From an uncultured Chloroflexota bacterium (GTDB lineage Bacteria; Chloroflexota; Chloroflexia; Thermomicrobiales; UBA6265), in contig CALGSZ010000076.1 in NCBI GenBank assembly GCA_937901745.1, positions 1-17,540 on the forward strand: a DNA stretch of 17,540 nucleotides, in the 5' to 3' direction. Made by a program: the position numbers and the translations under genes. The notes under the pieces were generated by a model. It worked only from the letters and a program-made list of their open reading frames with translations. It had not been told where the DNA came from and ran no database searches. Shown piece by piece: positions 6,023 to 14,369 of the stretch. Numbering within the stretch: position 1 is the stretch's first letter; each line of letters opens with the position of its first letter.

Positions 6023-7147
6023 TTAGTCGGACAGGACGTCTTGGTACACCCGTACCGTCTCGTCAGTGATGCGTTCCCAGTCATACTCTGCTCGCGCTGC
6101 CGCCCCCGCCGCGCTCCCCTCCGTCTGCAAGTCCCCCCGCCTCAATACGCGAGCCAGCACGCGTGCGAGATCATCCTTGTCGCCAGTCCGAAAGACCTCG
6201 CCGAATCGACGGCGCCCGAAAGTGACCACCTCCACGTTTTCCGGGATGTCGCTGACCACCGCGAAGCGATCACACGCGAGCGCCTCTAGCAGGGTGATAG
6301 GCAAGCCCTCAATCGTGGACGGCTGGACAAATACCTTCGCGTGCTGAAGGAGCCAGTTCTTCTCGCCCTGGTAGCGCGCGCCCAGAAATCGGATGCGACG
6401 ATCGCCTCTCGCGCGTTCTCGGAGGTCCCGCAGATAGCCATCCGAGTGACTGGACGGCCCGACGATAGCCAGTGGGATCTCGGTATCTACTTCGCGGTAG
6501 GCATCGATCAACGTGTGCGCGCCCTTTTCTGGGACCAGGCGGGCCATGAACAGGATGAACCGTCCAGCCTCGAGGTCCTCTACCGGCCCACTGACGGATT
6601 GCAGCCCCTCTGCATCCACTCCGTTTGGGATATAGCTTGAGCCCCGTGCGAAGCTCTCGGCAAAGACCCTGCGCAGCTCCTTGGACACAACTATCGTCCT
6701 GTGTGGCACCGTGGCAGCAATCCACGCACCGATACGCAGTGCGCCTGATGCGATCGGGCCCCATTTCTCTCGTTTCCAATCAAGTCCCTGCACGGTGACC
6801 ACTGTCGGCATCCGACACATCCGCGCGAGCGGCGAAAACAACGCGGGGCCAGTAGCGTGTATATGAATCAGGTCGAATCGGCGCGATGCCAGGGCATGGC
6901 TGAGTGCTAGTGCGGTGTGACTCGCTGCCTCAAGATGCTTCGTGTTGACCTGGGGAAGGCTCCTCAACCTAACGCCTTGGTACTCCCTAAGCTGCGGATC
7001 GACGTAGCCCCGCCTGCAATACACTGTCACATCGTGACCACGGCGCGCCAGTCGAACGGACAACTCGTGCACGGCGCGCTCTACGCCACCATAGGTCGCA
7101 GGGATCCCCCTTAGGCCGACCATCGCTACTGATATTCGGCGCTTCAC
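6023..7147 (-). CDS. Glycosyltransferase family 4 (GT-B fold)
   Basis: A 374-residue cytosolic GT4 enzyme of normal length. The N-terminal Rossmann domain shows GLRGIPATYGGVERAVHEL (11-29), the glycine-rich loop and acceptor side, and FDLIHIHATGP (91-101). The C-terminal domain shows ILFMARLVPEKGAHTLIDAY (198-217), with R203 and K208 in the usual donor-diphosphate positions, and the E-x7-E motif as IEGLPITLLEALAC (E280, E288). It should transfer a sugar from an NDP-sugar to a lipid-linked acceptor at the inner face of the membrane; the closest style is that of rhamnosyl- or mannosyl-type transferases, but the donor cannot be told. The GTG start overlaps the stop of the upstream polymerase gene (GTGA), indicating coupled translation. 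The sigma factor gene follows 18 bases later. Confidence 0.92.
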   Translation of the reverse strand: MKRRISVAMVGLRGIPATYGGVERAVHELSVRLARRGHDVTVYCRRGYVDPQLREYQGVRLRSLPQVNTKHLEAASHTALALSHALASRRFDLIHIHATGPALFSPLARMCRMPTVVTVQGLDWKREKWGPIASGALRIGAWIAATVPHRTIVVSKELRRVFAESFARGSSYIPNGVDAEGLQSVSGPVEDLEAGRFILFMARLVPEKGAHTLIDAYREVDTEIPLAIVGPSSHSDGYLRDLRERARGDRRIRFLGARYQGEKNWLLQHAKVFVQPSTIEGLPITLLEALACDRFAVVSDIPENVEVVTFGRRRFGEVFRTGDKDDLARVLARVLRRGDLQTEGSAAGAAARAEYDWERITDETVRVYQDVLSD

Positions 7148-8559
7148 ACTCGCGCTCCTTGCGTCGTTGGCGTCGGCGCGACGACACCCCGGTAACCAAA
7201 CAGCCCAACGGCCGCCGCGTACCAGTAGAGCATGGGCTGAGTCAGCACGTTGCTTGCCATTCCTTGTATCAGCAGCACGATGCCAACTGCAGCTAACGCA
7301 GTTGCTGCTTGCCGGGCAAGGGCGTCCTGAGCGTTGCGTCGCGCCTGGCGCACATGCACAGCGTACCCTAAGATCACACCGATAAGGCTCGCCAGGCCAA
7401 GCACTCCGAGCTCGACATAAGCCTGAACGAAGATGTTGTGGGGCTGCAACGAAGAATCGTCAGTGTCGTGCACATAGTGCAGCCCACTGCCGGTTATAGC
7501 GTTTCGTGCGGAGGCCCTGCCTCCAGCCTCAACCAGGCGTGTCCAGTACTCCAGGCGCCATGCTAGTGAATTGTCCTCGGCCCTGGCGTGTGCGATGCCG
7601 CGCAGCTCGTCGACACGAGTCTGTACTCCTGGTACGTATGAGTATATCGCAATCACTCCCACAATAAGAGGGATCAGAATGACGGGCCGCGTGCGGAGCG
7701 CGATGTAGACGACTGCCAGAAGCAGGGCGAGCCACGCGCTCCGCGTGTAGGTAAGCAGAATGAGTAAGCACAGCACCGCGAGGGCACCACCACCGAGCAG
7801 CTTGGCGCGCAAGCTACTCCAGTTCGTGTACATCAGTACTGCGACGGCTACGAGAGCTAGGTATCCAGCGAACGGAGTTGGATGTACTGCGGTTCCGTGA
7901 ATCCTGACGATGCCAGTCGTTTCGAGATTGCCAGTCCCTGTTGCCAGCTGCACTAGGGCCACACCGACTGGAACGACTGCCGAGAGGCAAACGGCAACGA
8001 GTACCTGCCGCGCCAGCTTGGGCCGTTTTTGAAGCTCTTGCTCCAGCGCACCGAACATCAGGGCGCCCGCGGTGATCTCCAACGCCCCCTCAAGAGCCCC
8101 CGCTCGATTTCCGGCCAGGGCTGCGCTGAACAGAGCACATAGGGCGAGCCCGTATAGGGCCTTCGTGAGGCTGGAAACGGGTGCGAGCGACGACCGTAGT
8201 GCCCCTACGAGCAGGCGCGGTCCAGCGACGACCGCGAAGAGGCCGCTGACTGCTGCTCCCGCAGTTAGGCTCGTGTCTCCTGTGGCAAGACCGTCCAAAG
8301 CAAGTCTGGACACCAGGACCCCAAGGAGCAGCCAGTCAAAGCGCACAACAGCTACGGCCACCGTGAGAAGAGCTCCAGCTGCACCGGTCACGACTATTCG
8401 GGCAACTTGCTCACTGCCCGGTCGATCGGTCAGGGCTAGGCCTGAGCCAAGGGCCACGGCCAGAAGGCATCCACACGCGACCAGCGATGCCGCACGACGA
8501 TCCAGCCCGCGATCACGAAACGCTCGAGTCTGGCGTTTCCCACTTGTTGCCTGAAGCAT
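7144..8559 (-). CDS. Second Wzy / O-antigen ligase-like polymerase
   Basis: A 471-residue polytopic membrane protein with about 11-12 hydrophobic helices and a basic N-terminus (GKRQTRAFRDRGLDRR). The family signature is present in order: HPTPFAGYLALVAVAVLMY in the middle, LAWRLEYWTRLVEAGGR before the large loop, ITGSGLHYVH, and QPHNIFVQAYVELGVLGL (His374) leading into the next helix. It probably polymerises lipid-linked repeats or ligates the glycan to an acceptor at the outer face of the membrane. It lacks the TPR-like tail of the first polymerase in this window, so the two are probably not interchangeable. It is the first gene of a minus-strand operon and overlaps the following glycosyltransferase by four bases. 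No clear Shine-Dalgarno precedes the ATG, so the start is moderately sure. Confidence 0.85.
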   Translation of the reverse strand: MLQATSGKRQTRAFRDRGLDRRAASLVACGCLLAVALGSGLALTDRPGSEQVARIVVTGAAGALLTVAVAVVRFDWLLLGVLVSRLALDGLATGDTSLTAGAAVSGLFAVVAGPRLLVGALRSSLAPVSSLTKALYGLALCALFSAALAGNRAGALEGALEITAGALMFGALEQELQKRPKLARQVLVAVCLSAVVPVGVALVQLATGTGNLETTGIVRIHGTAVHPTPFAGYLALVAVAVLMYTNWSSLRAKLLGGGALAVLCLLILLTYTRSAWLALLLAVVYIALRTRPVILIPLIVGVIAIYSYVPGVQTRVDELRGIAHARAEDNSLAWRLEYWTRLVEAGGRASARNAITGSGLHYVHDTDDSSLQPHNIFVQAYVELGVLGLASLIGVILGYAVHVRQARRNAQDALARQAATALAAVGIVLLIQGMASNVLTQPMLYWYAAAVGLFGYRGVVAPTPTTQGARV

Positions 8560-8763
8560 CAGTGCTGTGGCTGGCGTGAGCGCAGTTTCCTTCGAAGCGG
8601 TCCAGCGCCGGTGCGAATACCATGCCGATCCCCGCTACTTCCGCGCGCAGCATCCTACTTGGACGAGGGCGAGTTCGGCGCCGATGCGCAGGAAGCGGCC
8701 CGACTCTCAATCGAGTCTCGCGCCGAGTGAAGCGCTACGCCTCATCACTCCACTACCTCATCT

Positions 8764-8792
8764 TTGACCATAAGACTCCGTGCCGCTCAACT
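8764..8792 (+). promoter_or_regulatory. Candidate sigma-70-like promoter for the flippase gene
   Basis: TTGACC (8764-8769) matches the -35 consensus at five of six positions. A 17-base spacer leads to TCAACT (8787-8792), a weak -10 match (T1, A4, T6). The predicted start of transcription would be about 12-15 bases before the ATG at 8812. The rest of the 252-base divergent gap (8560-8811) holds only short inverted repeats such as GACTC/GAGTC at 8702-8717, and no coding sequence I can support. Confidence 0.35.
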
Positions 8793-8811
8793 TCAGTGAC
8801 AGTCATCAGCA

Positions 8812-10113
8812 ATGAAGGCTGAAGGCCACGCAGGACAGTCCGAGGCTCCGCACCAACCGCGTGCGCATGTCCGCGCCCTAGCGCGGGATTTGGGCTTCCT
8901 GGGTGCTGGGATGATGCTGTTCGCCGTTCAGCAGCTGCTGTTTCGCACGCTTGCCCTTGCCACACTGCCTGCATCCGACTATGGGCGTTTATCCCTCGTG
9001 CTCAGCGTCTACGGGGTGGTCATCCTCGTCGGCGCCATGGGCATGCCAGACGTGATCGTCCGCACCCTCGCGCCCCTGCGACCCGAGAACGTCGACGATG
9101 AGATCGCGGCTATCAATGCCGCCATACGCGCGTCTGCCGGCCCAACAATGTTGGCCGCCGCACTCGCCGCGGGGGTCGCCCTTGCCGTGCTTCAAGAGCC
9201 ACTTTCAGCGGTTCTCGTTGCTCTTGGCGTGACCTGCTGGGTCTACTCTCTGGTCGCCGCCGGTGTGTTTCGCGGTCGAGGGCAGGTGCGGCGCGCGGCT
9301 TCTGTCCAACCTTTGGCCGGCGCGATGCAATGTCTAGGCGCCATCGGCCTCGCCGCCTTCGAGGCGCTGAGCACGTCGACCGCGATAGCTGTGTTCGTGC
9401 TCGGTCATTTCACTGCGTTAGGCGTGAGCGCCCGCTGGCTCGTACGCGACAATCAATCGATCAACGCTTACATCGGGCGTCCGCCCTCAACCCCCGATCA
9501 CGCGCCCATCCCGGCAGATCTCCTTAGGGCGTCGGCGTGGCTCGGTGCGGGAATGTTTCTCACTGCGATGCTGCCCGTAGTTCTCAGGGCGGCCGCCGCG
9601 CTCGACTCCTACGCCACTGTTGCCGCCGTCGACGTAGCGCTGACACTGGTGGCCATGTTTCAGCGCCTTGGGGGCATTGTCCTCCAAGCGCTACTACCAC
9701 ATCATGCGCGTGCAACTAAGTTCAATGCTTCATCACCCGCCGTGTCACTGCGCGTTGCCCTACTTACCTCAGCCCCTTTCCTCCTGCTAGGACTAGTAGC
9801 ATCAAGCACTTCTGCACCAAGCGATCTCCTTAGCTTGGTCGGGGCGTCCGAGCTCACCGAGGTCGGACCATACCTTGGCCTCGCGCTACTGGCTGCACCG
9901 AGCCGACTCCTCTATGGCGTAGCGCAGAGCAGGCTAATTGCCCGTGACGAGCCTCACTTCCTCGCCATGAATGCCCTCACGACTACGGGAGCGGGCGCGG
10001 TAATGATCCTCGCGCTTGCACAAAGCGGCTCGGTACTTGCTGCCTTCGCTTGCTTCGCAGCGATGTCCTGGGCCCAGCTGGGGCTATGTGAAAGAAGGCT
10101 CAGGCGCGCCTAG
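8812..10113 (+). CDS. Wzx-type polysaccharide flippase (MOP superfamily)
   Basis: A 433-residue membrane protein with about 12 hydrophobic helices, the usual size and layout of Wzx/oligosaccharide flippases. The first helix (LGFLGAGMMLFAVQQLLF), the ASDYGRLSLVLSVYGVVILV segment and the following GMPDVIVRTLAP are typical of the family start. It should move undecaprenyl-diphosphate-linked repeat units from the inner to the outer face of the cytoplasmic membrane, before polymerisation by the Wzy-like proteins nearby. It is transcribed alone, divergent from the second polymerase operon. Its stop codon lies inside a hairpin shared with the convergent chain-length kinase gene, with a 14-base coding overlap. 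No strong Shine-Dalgarno precedes the ATG; the 20 or so residue hydrophilic N-terminus leaves room for a later start. Confidence 0.85.
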   Translation: MKAEGHAGQSEAPHQPRAHVRALARDLGFLGAGMMLFAVQQLLFRTLALATLPASDYGRLSLVLSVYGVVILVGAMGMPDVIVRTLAPLRPENVDDEIAAINAAIRASAGPTMLAAALAAGVALAVLQEPLSAVLVALGVTCWVYSLVAAGVFRGRGQVRRAASVQPLAGAMQCLGAIGLAAFEALSTSTAIAVFVLGHFTALGVSARWLVRDNQSINAYIGRPPSTPDHAPIPADLLRASAWLGAGMFLTAMLPVVLRAAAALDSYATVAAVDVALTLVAMFQRLGGIVLQALLPHHARATKFNASSPAVSLRVALLTSAPFLLLGLVASSTSAPSDLLSLVGASELTEVGPYLGLALLAAPSRLLYGVAQSRLIARDEPHFLAMNALTTTGAGAVMILALAQSGSVLAAFACFAAMSWAQLGLCERRLRRA

Positions 10114-11653
10114 TCGCATCTAGGCGCGTCCTAGTCGGCCCCTCATCTCCCGCTTGCTCAGGCCGGCCGTACCCGTAGTAGCCATATTGATGCTGACGGG
10201 CCTTAACGGCGTTTACGACTACGCCAAGTGCCTGTACGTCGAAATCGTCCAGCTGGTTGCAAAGATTTGCGAGCGCGTCGCGCGTCGTCTGCCCCAATCG
10301 GGCTACGACCAGTACACCATCCGCGCTACGTACGAGGGGAATCGCATCGGGCACAGCCATGAGGGGCGGTGCGTCGATCACTATCAGTTCGTACCGGCCC
10401 TTGAGTTCCTCCAACAACCGCCGCATCTCCGCGCTTTCGATGAGGGCAAGGGGATTTGGGGGAAACGAGCCCGCCGGAAGGATGTCTACGACCTGTGACC
10501 GACCGTCCAGTTGCGGCCCGCGACGAATGGCCTCGTCGATGCTGGCCTGTTGAGTCAGCACTTCGGATAGCCCTGGATTCGGCTGCATTGAGAACCGTGG
10601 AGCAATGTCGCCACGGTGCAGATCGGCCTCGAGCAGTAGCACCTTATTGCCCATTTCGGCCGCCGCCAGAGCCAGATGGCTGGCGATTGTCGTCTTCCCC
10701 TCGTTGTCTCCATGAGAGGTCACTACGACCGTCTGCAGAGTCCGATCAACGTTCAGATAGCGCAAACGTGCAACGAGCATCCAGAACGCCTGCCGCACCG
10801 GTGCTGGCAACTCGCCACCTTGTGGGTCGTGCCCCAAGGCTTCACTGATGGGAACGGCGGTCAGAACGGGTCCCGTGTTGACTGCTTCGACGTCGCCGAT
10901 TTCCTGAAGGCGCCTATCGAGCCTCTCGGACAGCAACGCAAGGCCAAGTCCGGCGAGCAGTCCGAGGGCGAGCCCACCGAGAGCATTCAGTGCCACTCGC
11001 GGAGAGGCGGGTTCGTCAGGCACAATCGCTGGCTGCACTAGTTCGGCGTTCCCCGTCTGGAGAGCTTCAAGGGTTCTCAGATCGCTGAGCTGCTCTTGTA
11101 GGAGGCGGCGCTCCCGGACGTTCCGTTCGTGGCCTCCGAGCTTGTCGAGCTCCTGCTGCACGATCTTCCGCGCGTCAGCGATCTTGGCGCGATCCGCCTC
11201 CCTCCTAAACGCGATGTAGGTCTCGGCGAAGGTATTCGCCAACTCCGCCGCTGCCTCCGCGTCGTGCGCGGTTGCCGTGATCGCAACCACGCTGGACTGC
11301 CCCTCCGCCGCCACCTCGACCCGGTCGCTGACCTTCTCAGCGTCCAGCTCTTGCCCGGTTAGCGAGTCTGCGGTTCGTTCAGCGACGACATCAAGCGACA
11401 CGAGCTCCACGTTCGTCGAGGCCGCTCGATCCGGATCTTCGCCCGTATCGATGACCGGCGCACCAAAGATCCGCTGATCGAATCCTGGATCCCGGAACAG
11501 GAGTTTTGCGGTGGCTTCGTAGGTAGGCGCGCGGAGCTCTGACACCGCGAAAGCGCTGCCAGCGGCCAACAATGAACAAAGGGCAACGAGCCTCCAGCGA
11601 CGCCGGAGCGCGACCAGTACCCCTTCGATGTCGGAACCCCTATCGCGCGACAT
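10100..11653 (-). CDS. Wzz chain-length determinant fused to BY-kinase (tyrosine autokinase)
   Basis: A 517-residue protein (numbered from MSRDRGSD). The N-terminal Wzz part has a first membrane helix at about 21-39 after LVALRRRWRL, then an extracytoplasmic coiled-coil-rich segment (about 45-200) and a second helix (about 225-242, ALNALGGLALGLLAGLGLAL). The cytosolic BY-kinase domain has Walker A SHGDNEGKTT (313-322; the common P-G before EGK is D-N here), Walker A' VLLLEADLHRGD (338-349), Walker B LIVIDAPPLM (423-432) and a tyrosine-rich tail QYGYYGYGRP (about 490-497), the expected autophosphorylation cluster. Such fusions set polymer length through cyclic phosphorylation. It is the last gene of the long minus-strand operon. 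An ATG eight codons upstream (11677) is possible; neither start has a good Shine-Dalgarno. No cognate tyrosine phosphatase is in view. Confidence 0.92.
   Translation of the reverse strand: MSRDRGSDIEGVLVALRRRWRLVALCSLLAAGSAFAVSELRAPTYEATAKLLFRDPGFDQRIFGAPVIDTGEDPDRAASTNVELVSLDVVAERTADSLTGQELDAEKVSDRVEVAAEGQSSVVAITATAHDAEAAAELANTFAETYIAFRREADRAKIADARKIVQQELDKLGGHERNVRERRLLQEQLSDLRTLEALQTGNAELVQPAIVPDEPASPRVALNALGGLALGLLAGLGLALLSERLDRRLQEIGDVEAVNTGPVLTAVPISEALGHDPQGGELPAPVRQAFWMLVARLRYLNVDRTLQTVVVTSHGDNEGKTTIASHLALAAAEMGNKVLLLEADLHRGDIAPRFSMQPNPGLSEVLTQQASIDEAIRRGPQLDGRSQVVDILPAGSFPPNPLALIESAEMRRLLEELKGRYELIVIDAPPLMAVPDAIPLVRSADGVLVVARLGQTTRDALANLCNQLDDFDVQALGVVVNAVKARQHQYGYYGYGRPEQAGDEGPTRTRLDATRRA
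10105..10128. terminator. Perfect hairpin at the convergent flippase / chain-length kinase junction
   Basis: CGCGCCTAG (10105-10113) and CTAGGCGCG (10120-10128) form a nine-base-pair stem with a 6-base loop. The left arm ends with the TAG stop codon of the flippase, and the whole element codes for the last residues of the kinase on the other strand. The sequence is also a near-direct repeat (AGGCGCG-CTAGTCG repeated after four bases). It has no T-run on either side. It is a plausible bidirectional transcript end for the two convergent genes. Confidence 0.5.
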
Positions 11654-11751
11654 GCCTTGTCCCGAGGCGGCGACCATATCGTGCTGCGCAGATCATCGTC
11701 CGATCTTGTCGCCGATCCACGTCGAGTGGCCCAGCGATATCGGCTGTTCCG

Positions 11752-12990
11752 CTACCCTCGGCGCGCCACTCCAGCCCGCATCGCCGCCTCGTACGCATCG
11801 ATCAGTGCTGGGTAGTGGACCTCGGGCGAATATCGCGCGAGTGCGCTCCGCCAGCCAGCGTGGCCCATCTCCGTAGCAAGCGCGTCGTCGGCCGCAAGCA
11901 TCAGGAGCGCACGCGCCAAATCTGCGGGATCGCTGGGCTGGAACAGCAAGCCGTCTTTCCCGTCCGAAACCAACTCGCGCAGGCCGCCGGCAGCTGAAGC
12001 GACTACCGCGGTTCCCGCTGAACGAGCTTCGAGCACGCTCATCGGGCAGTTTTCCTCCCACAGGGACGGCACCACGAGGGCGCGTGCGCGTCTCATCTCC
12101 TTGGCGACCCGTCCCGTGTCGACGTATCCCGCGAACTGGATCGGAAGCCCTCGGGCGGCAGCACTCAGTTCTCTGGCTAAAGGGCCATCGCCAAGAATCC
12201 GGACATCAGGGGCTTCAGCGCCTAGGCGACGTACCGCCTCAACCAATAACTGAGGGCCTTTGACCGCCTCAAGGCGCCCAACGAAAATGAACGGACTGTC
12301 TGCTTCCACGGGTTTTGGCGGATGCGGGTCGAGTCGGACGAAGTTCGGAACGACCCGAATACGCTCGGCGCGAATACCACCTCGCACAAGGAGCTCGGCC
12401 ATGAATGTGCTGGGAGCTATCAGCTGCTCGACTGATTCATACAGTCGGCGCAGCCTCACAACCATCGCCTCAACCGATGCGATTGTGCTGGCCAGCAATG
12501 ATCCTTTGACGCATCGGTGTCGAATCGCGCTGAACGGACTCCGTCCGACACAGCGATGACATACCTCGTTGTTGATAAAGAGCTTGTAGCTCGGGCACAC
12601 CGGCTTGGAATCGTGCACCGTTAGCACTACCGGCACTCCGTGTGCGTGTAGCTCGTCGATGATGGACAGCGTCAGCTGGTGATAAACATTGTGAAGATGC
12701 GCGACATCAGGCCGGCCGGCGTCCCTGATTAGCCGCCGAAGACTCTTCCGCGTTGACAGAGAGTAGATAGTGGCCAGTGCATCCCTAGACCGGGAGACGA
12801 TTGATCCGCCGTCGTACCTTCTCTGTGGCGAGAAATAGCGCTCGTACGGCGACGCTACGTTTCTGTCATCCCGCATTGCGAAGTCGATGACTTCGTGTCC
12901 CTGCTCCCGCAGCAAGTCGCGAGTGGCGAAGTAGACCGTCTCGGCTCCCGCGTTCGGGAAGAAGAACTTGTTCGCCAGCAGTACTCGCAC
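11752..12990 (-). CDS. Glycosyltransferase family 4 with internal cysteine cluster
   Basis: A 412-residue GT4 enzyme. N-terminal domain: ANKFFFPNAGAETVYFATRDLL (6-27), DVAHLHNVYHQL (95-106), VPVVLTVHDSKPVCPSY (119-135). An insertion carries four cysteines (C132, C144, C147, C160) arranged C-x11-C-x2-C-x12-C, a likely metal or disulfide-type cluster seen in one branch of GT4. C-terminal domain: FIFVGRLEAVKGPQLLVEAV (234-253) with R239 and K244, and E-x7-E as WEENCPMSVLEARSAG (E313, E321). It should add a sugar to the lipid-linked repeat unit from an NDP-sugar; the donor is unknown. The GTG start shares one base with the TAG of the upstream AlkP-superfamily gene, so translation is coupled. A 98-base gap separates it from the kinase gene downstream. 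Confidence 0.92.
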   Translation of the reverse strand: MRVLLANKFFFPNAGAETVYFATRDLLREQGHEVIDFAMRDDRNVASPYERYFSPQRRYDGGSIVSRSRDALATIYSLSTRKSLRRLIRDAGRPDVAHLHNVYHQLTLSIIDELHAHGVPVVLTVHDSKPVCPSYKLFINNEVCHRCVGRSPFSAIRHRCVKGSLLASTIASVEAMVVRLRRLYESVEQLIAPSTFMAELLVRGGIRAERIRVVPNFVRLDPHPPKPVEADSPFIFVGRLEAVKGPQLLVEAVRRLGAEAPDVRILGDGPLARELSAAARGLPIQFAGYVDTGRVAKEMRRARALVVPSLWEENCPMSVLEARSAGTAVVASAAGGLRELVSDGKDGLLFQPSDPADLARALLMLAADDALATEMGHAGWRSALARYSPEVHYPALIDAYEAAMRAGVARRG

Positions 12991-14369
12991 TAGCAGGAGC
13001 CCAGAACGAACTGGTAGATCTCGGCAAGATCGCTAGGCGCCTCTGCTTCAAACGACATTGCCAGGACGCCGTGCTCCTTGTGACCGCCGGAAACGCGCCG
13101 GTGATTCACGTTCGGACCAAAGAGTGGCCCATACATGCCGAAATCGACCGCGTACCCGTCGCGGAGCTTGAAGATGATCTCGGGATAGCGCTCGGACATC
13201 TCGCCACTGATCAACTGATCACGTGGCACCACCCAGTCGATCACGCCCTCTCCGGTCTCAGGATCGACAACCTCCTCCAAGAGACCAATCACGCGCTGCC
13301 AATCGGCACGATCCGGAACGTCTATCCCACTGTGGGGATTGCGACCAAAGGCGCGGCTCAGCCGGGCCCTAGAGCGCCCAGCGTCCGACGAGAACGATGA
13401 TTGCTTGAGAGCCTTTCGATTGGGCAAGCGGCGGGCGAGGCGGTAGGCGTGCTCTTCGAGGGCATAGCGGTAGGACGCAGTGAGAACCGCCCGCTTTGCC
13501 CTCTCGAGCAGAATGTTCGCGAAGCGACGCCGGCCTGTTGCGGCCTCAGCGAGCAGACCGTGTCTGCGGAGTAGCTCATCCACATACAGCACACGCGTAG
13601 CTCTACGGCCGTGGCCGTGATCGCTCAGTAGGACCAAACGCCCACGCGCTAGGTACTCGGGCAGAGCCCGGTCGACCTCCTGATAGATGCGCAGAACGGC
13701 ATTCGCGTGCGAGTTGGGCCCCGGGTAGGTTGGATCGCCCGGGTCGCAGTACCGCCATGCGAAGTGCTGCATGCGATCGACGGTCAAGATGTTCAGGAAC
13801 AAGAAGTCTGGTCGGACGCGGTCAAACATGTGCAGACCGAAATCCAATTGTGAGCGAGTGGTTGTTAGTGTGTCGCGTACGAACTGATCCATGGTCCGCG
13901 GCGTGGGAAAATCCACTATTCCGCCAAGCTGCGGCAGCTCTCCCAAGTCCGCTGGGTCCACACCTGTGACTGACGCGTCGCCATCAACGAACACCGGACC
14001 GGAAATCATGATCCCGTTCACATCCCATGCCGGATAGGCGAGGAATGGATTCAGAATGCAGACCTTGCGACCACGTCGGCTCAATTCATCCCAGAAGGTC
14101 TTCTTTGGCAGGCCCTCAGCGGCGGTCTCAGCAGCTTGCGCGGGTCGCCTGTCCAAGTAGTCGATGGATTCGAGAATGCCGTGGTCGCCCGGCCCGATGC
14201 CTGTGAAGATGGTCGTCCAAGCGGGGATTGAGTCCGGAGGAAATATCGACCGCAGAGGACGCAGCACGGCCATGTCGGCCAGGTGCGGCAGTTCGCTTCG
14301 ATGCTCCGACACGAACTCCCAATCCATGCCGTCGACCCCGAGCATGATGAGCGGCTCACGCTCGCTCAT
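12990..14369 (-). CDS. Soluble alkaline-phosphatase-superfamily enzyme (type I phosphodiesterase/pyrophosphatase-like)
   Basis: A 459-residue protein with the metal-site pattern of the AlkP/nucleotide pyrophosphatase superfamily: GVDGMDW (D13), FPPDSIPAWTTIFTGIGPGDHGI (43-65; S47 sits where the nucleophilic Thr/Ser is expected), VDRMQH (D198, H202), LLSDHGHGR (D250, H251) and GGHKEHG (H430). All expected ligands of both metal ions appear present, so it should be active on a phosphomonoester or phosphodiester. Unlike LtaS or EptA-type transferases it has no membrane helices and no signal peptide, so it is predicted cytosolic. It overlaps the GT4-kinase fusion upstream (ATGA) and shares one base with the GT4 gene downstream, making a tightly coupled trio. 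This suggests work on a phosphorylated sugar, nucleotide-sugar or lipid-phosphate intermediate. The substrate is not deducible. Confidence 0.87.
   Translation of the reverse strand: MSEREPLIMLGVDGMDWEFVSEHRSELPHLADMAVLRPLRSIFPPDSIPAWTTIFTGIGPGDHGILESIDYLDRRPAQAAETAAEGLPKKTFWDELSRRGRKVCILNPFLAYPAWDVNGIMISGPVFVDGDASVTGVDPADLGELPQLGGIVDFPTPRTMDQFVRDTLTTTRSQLDFGLHMFDRVRPDFLFLNILTVDRMQHFAWRYCDPGDPTYPGPNSHANAVLRIYQEVDRALPEYLARGRLVLLSDHGHGRRATRVLYVDELLRRHGLLAEAATGRRRFANILLERAKRAVLTASYRYALEEHAYRLARRLPNRKALKQSSFSSDAGRSRARLSRAFGRNPHSGIDVPDRADWQRVIGLLEEVVDPETGEGVIDWVVPRDQLISGEMSERYPEIIFKLRDGYAVDFGMYGPLFGPNVNHRRVSGGHKEHGVLAMSFEAEAPSDLAEIYQFVLGSC

Noticed and set aside
8513..8710. Minus-strand frame of 65 codons in the gap before the second polymerase
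   Set aside because: It overlaps the polymerase start in another frame, has no ribosome binding site, and its protein is low complexity and Arg/Pro-rich.
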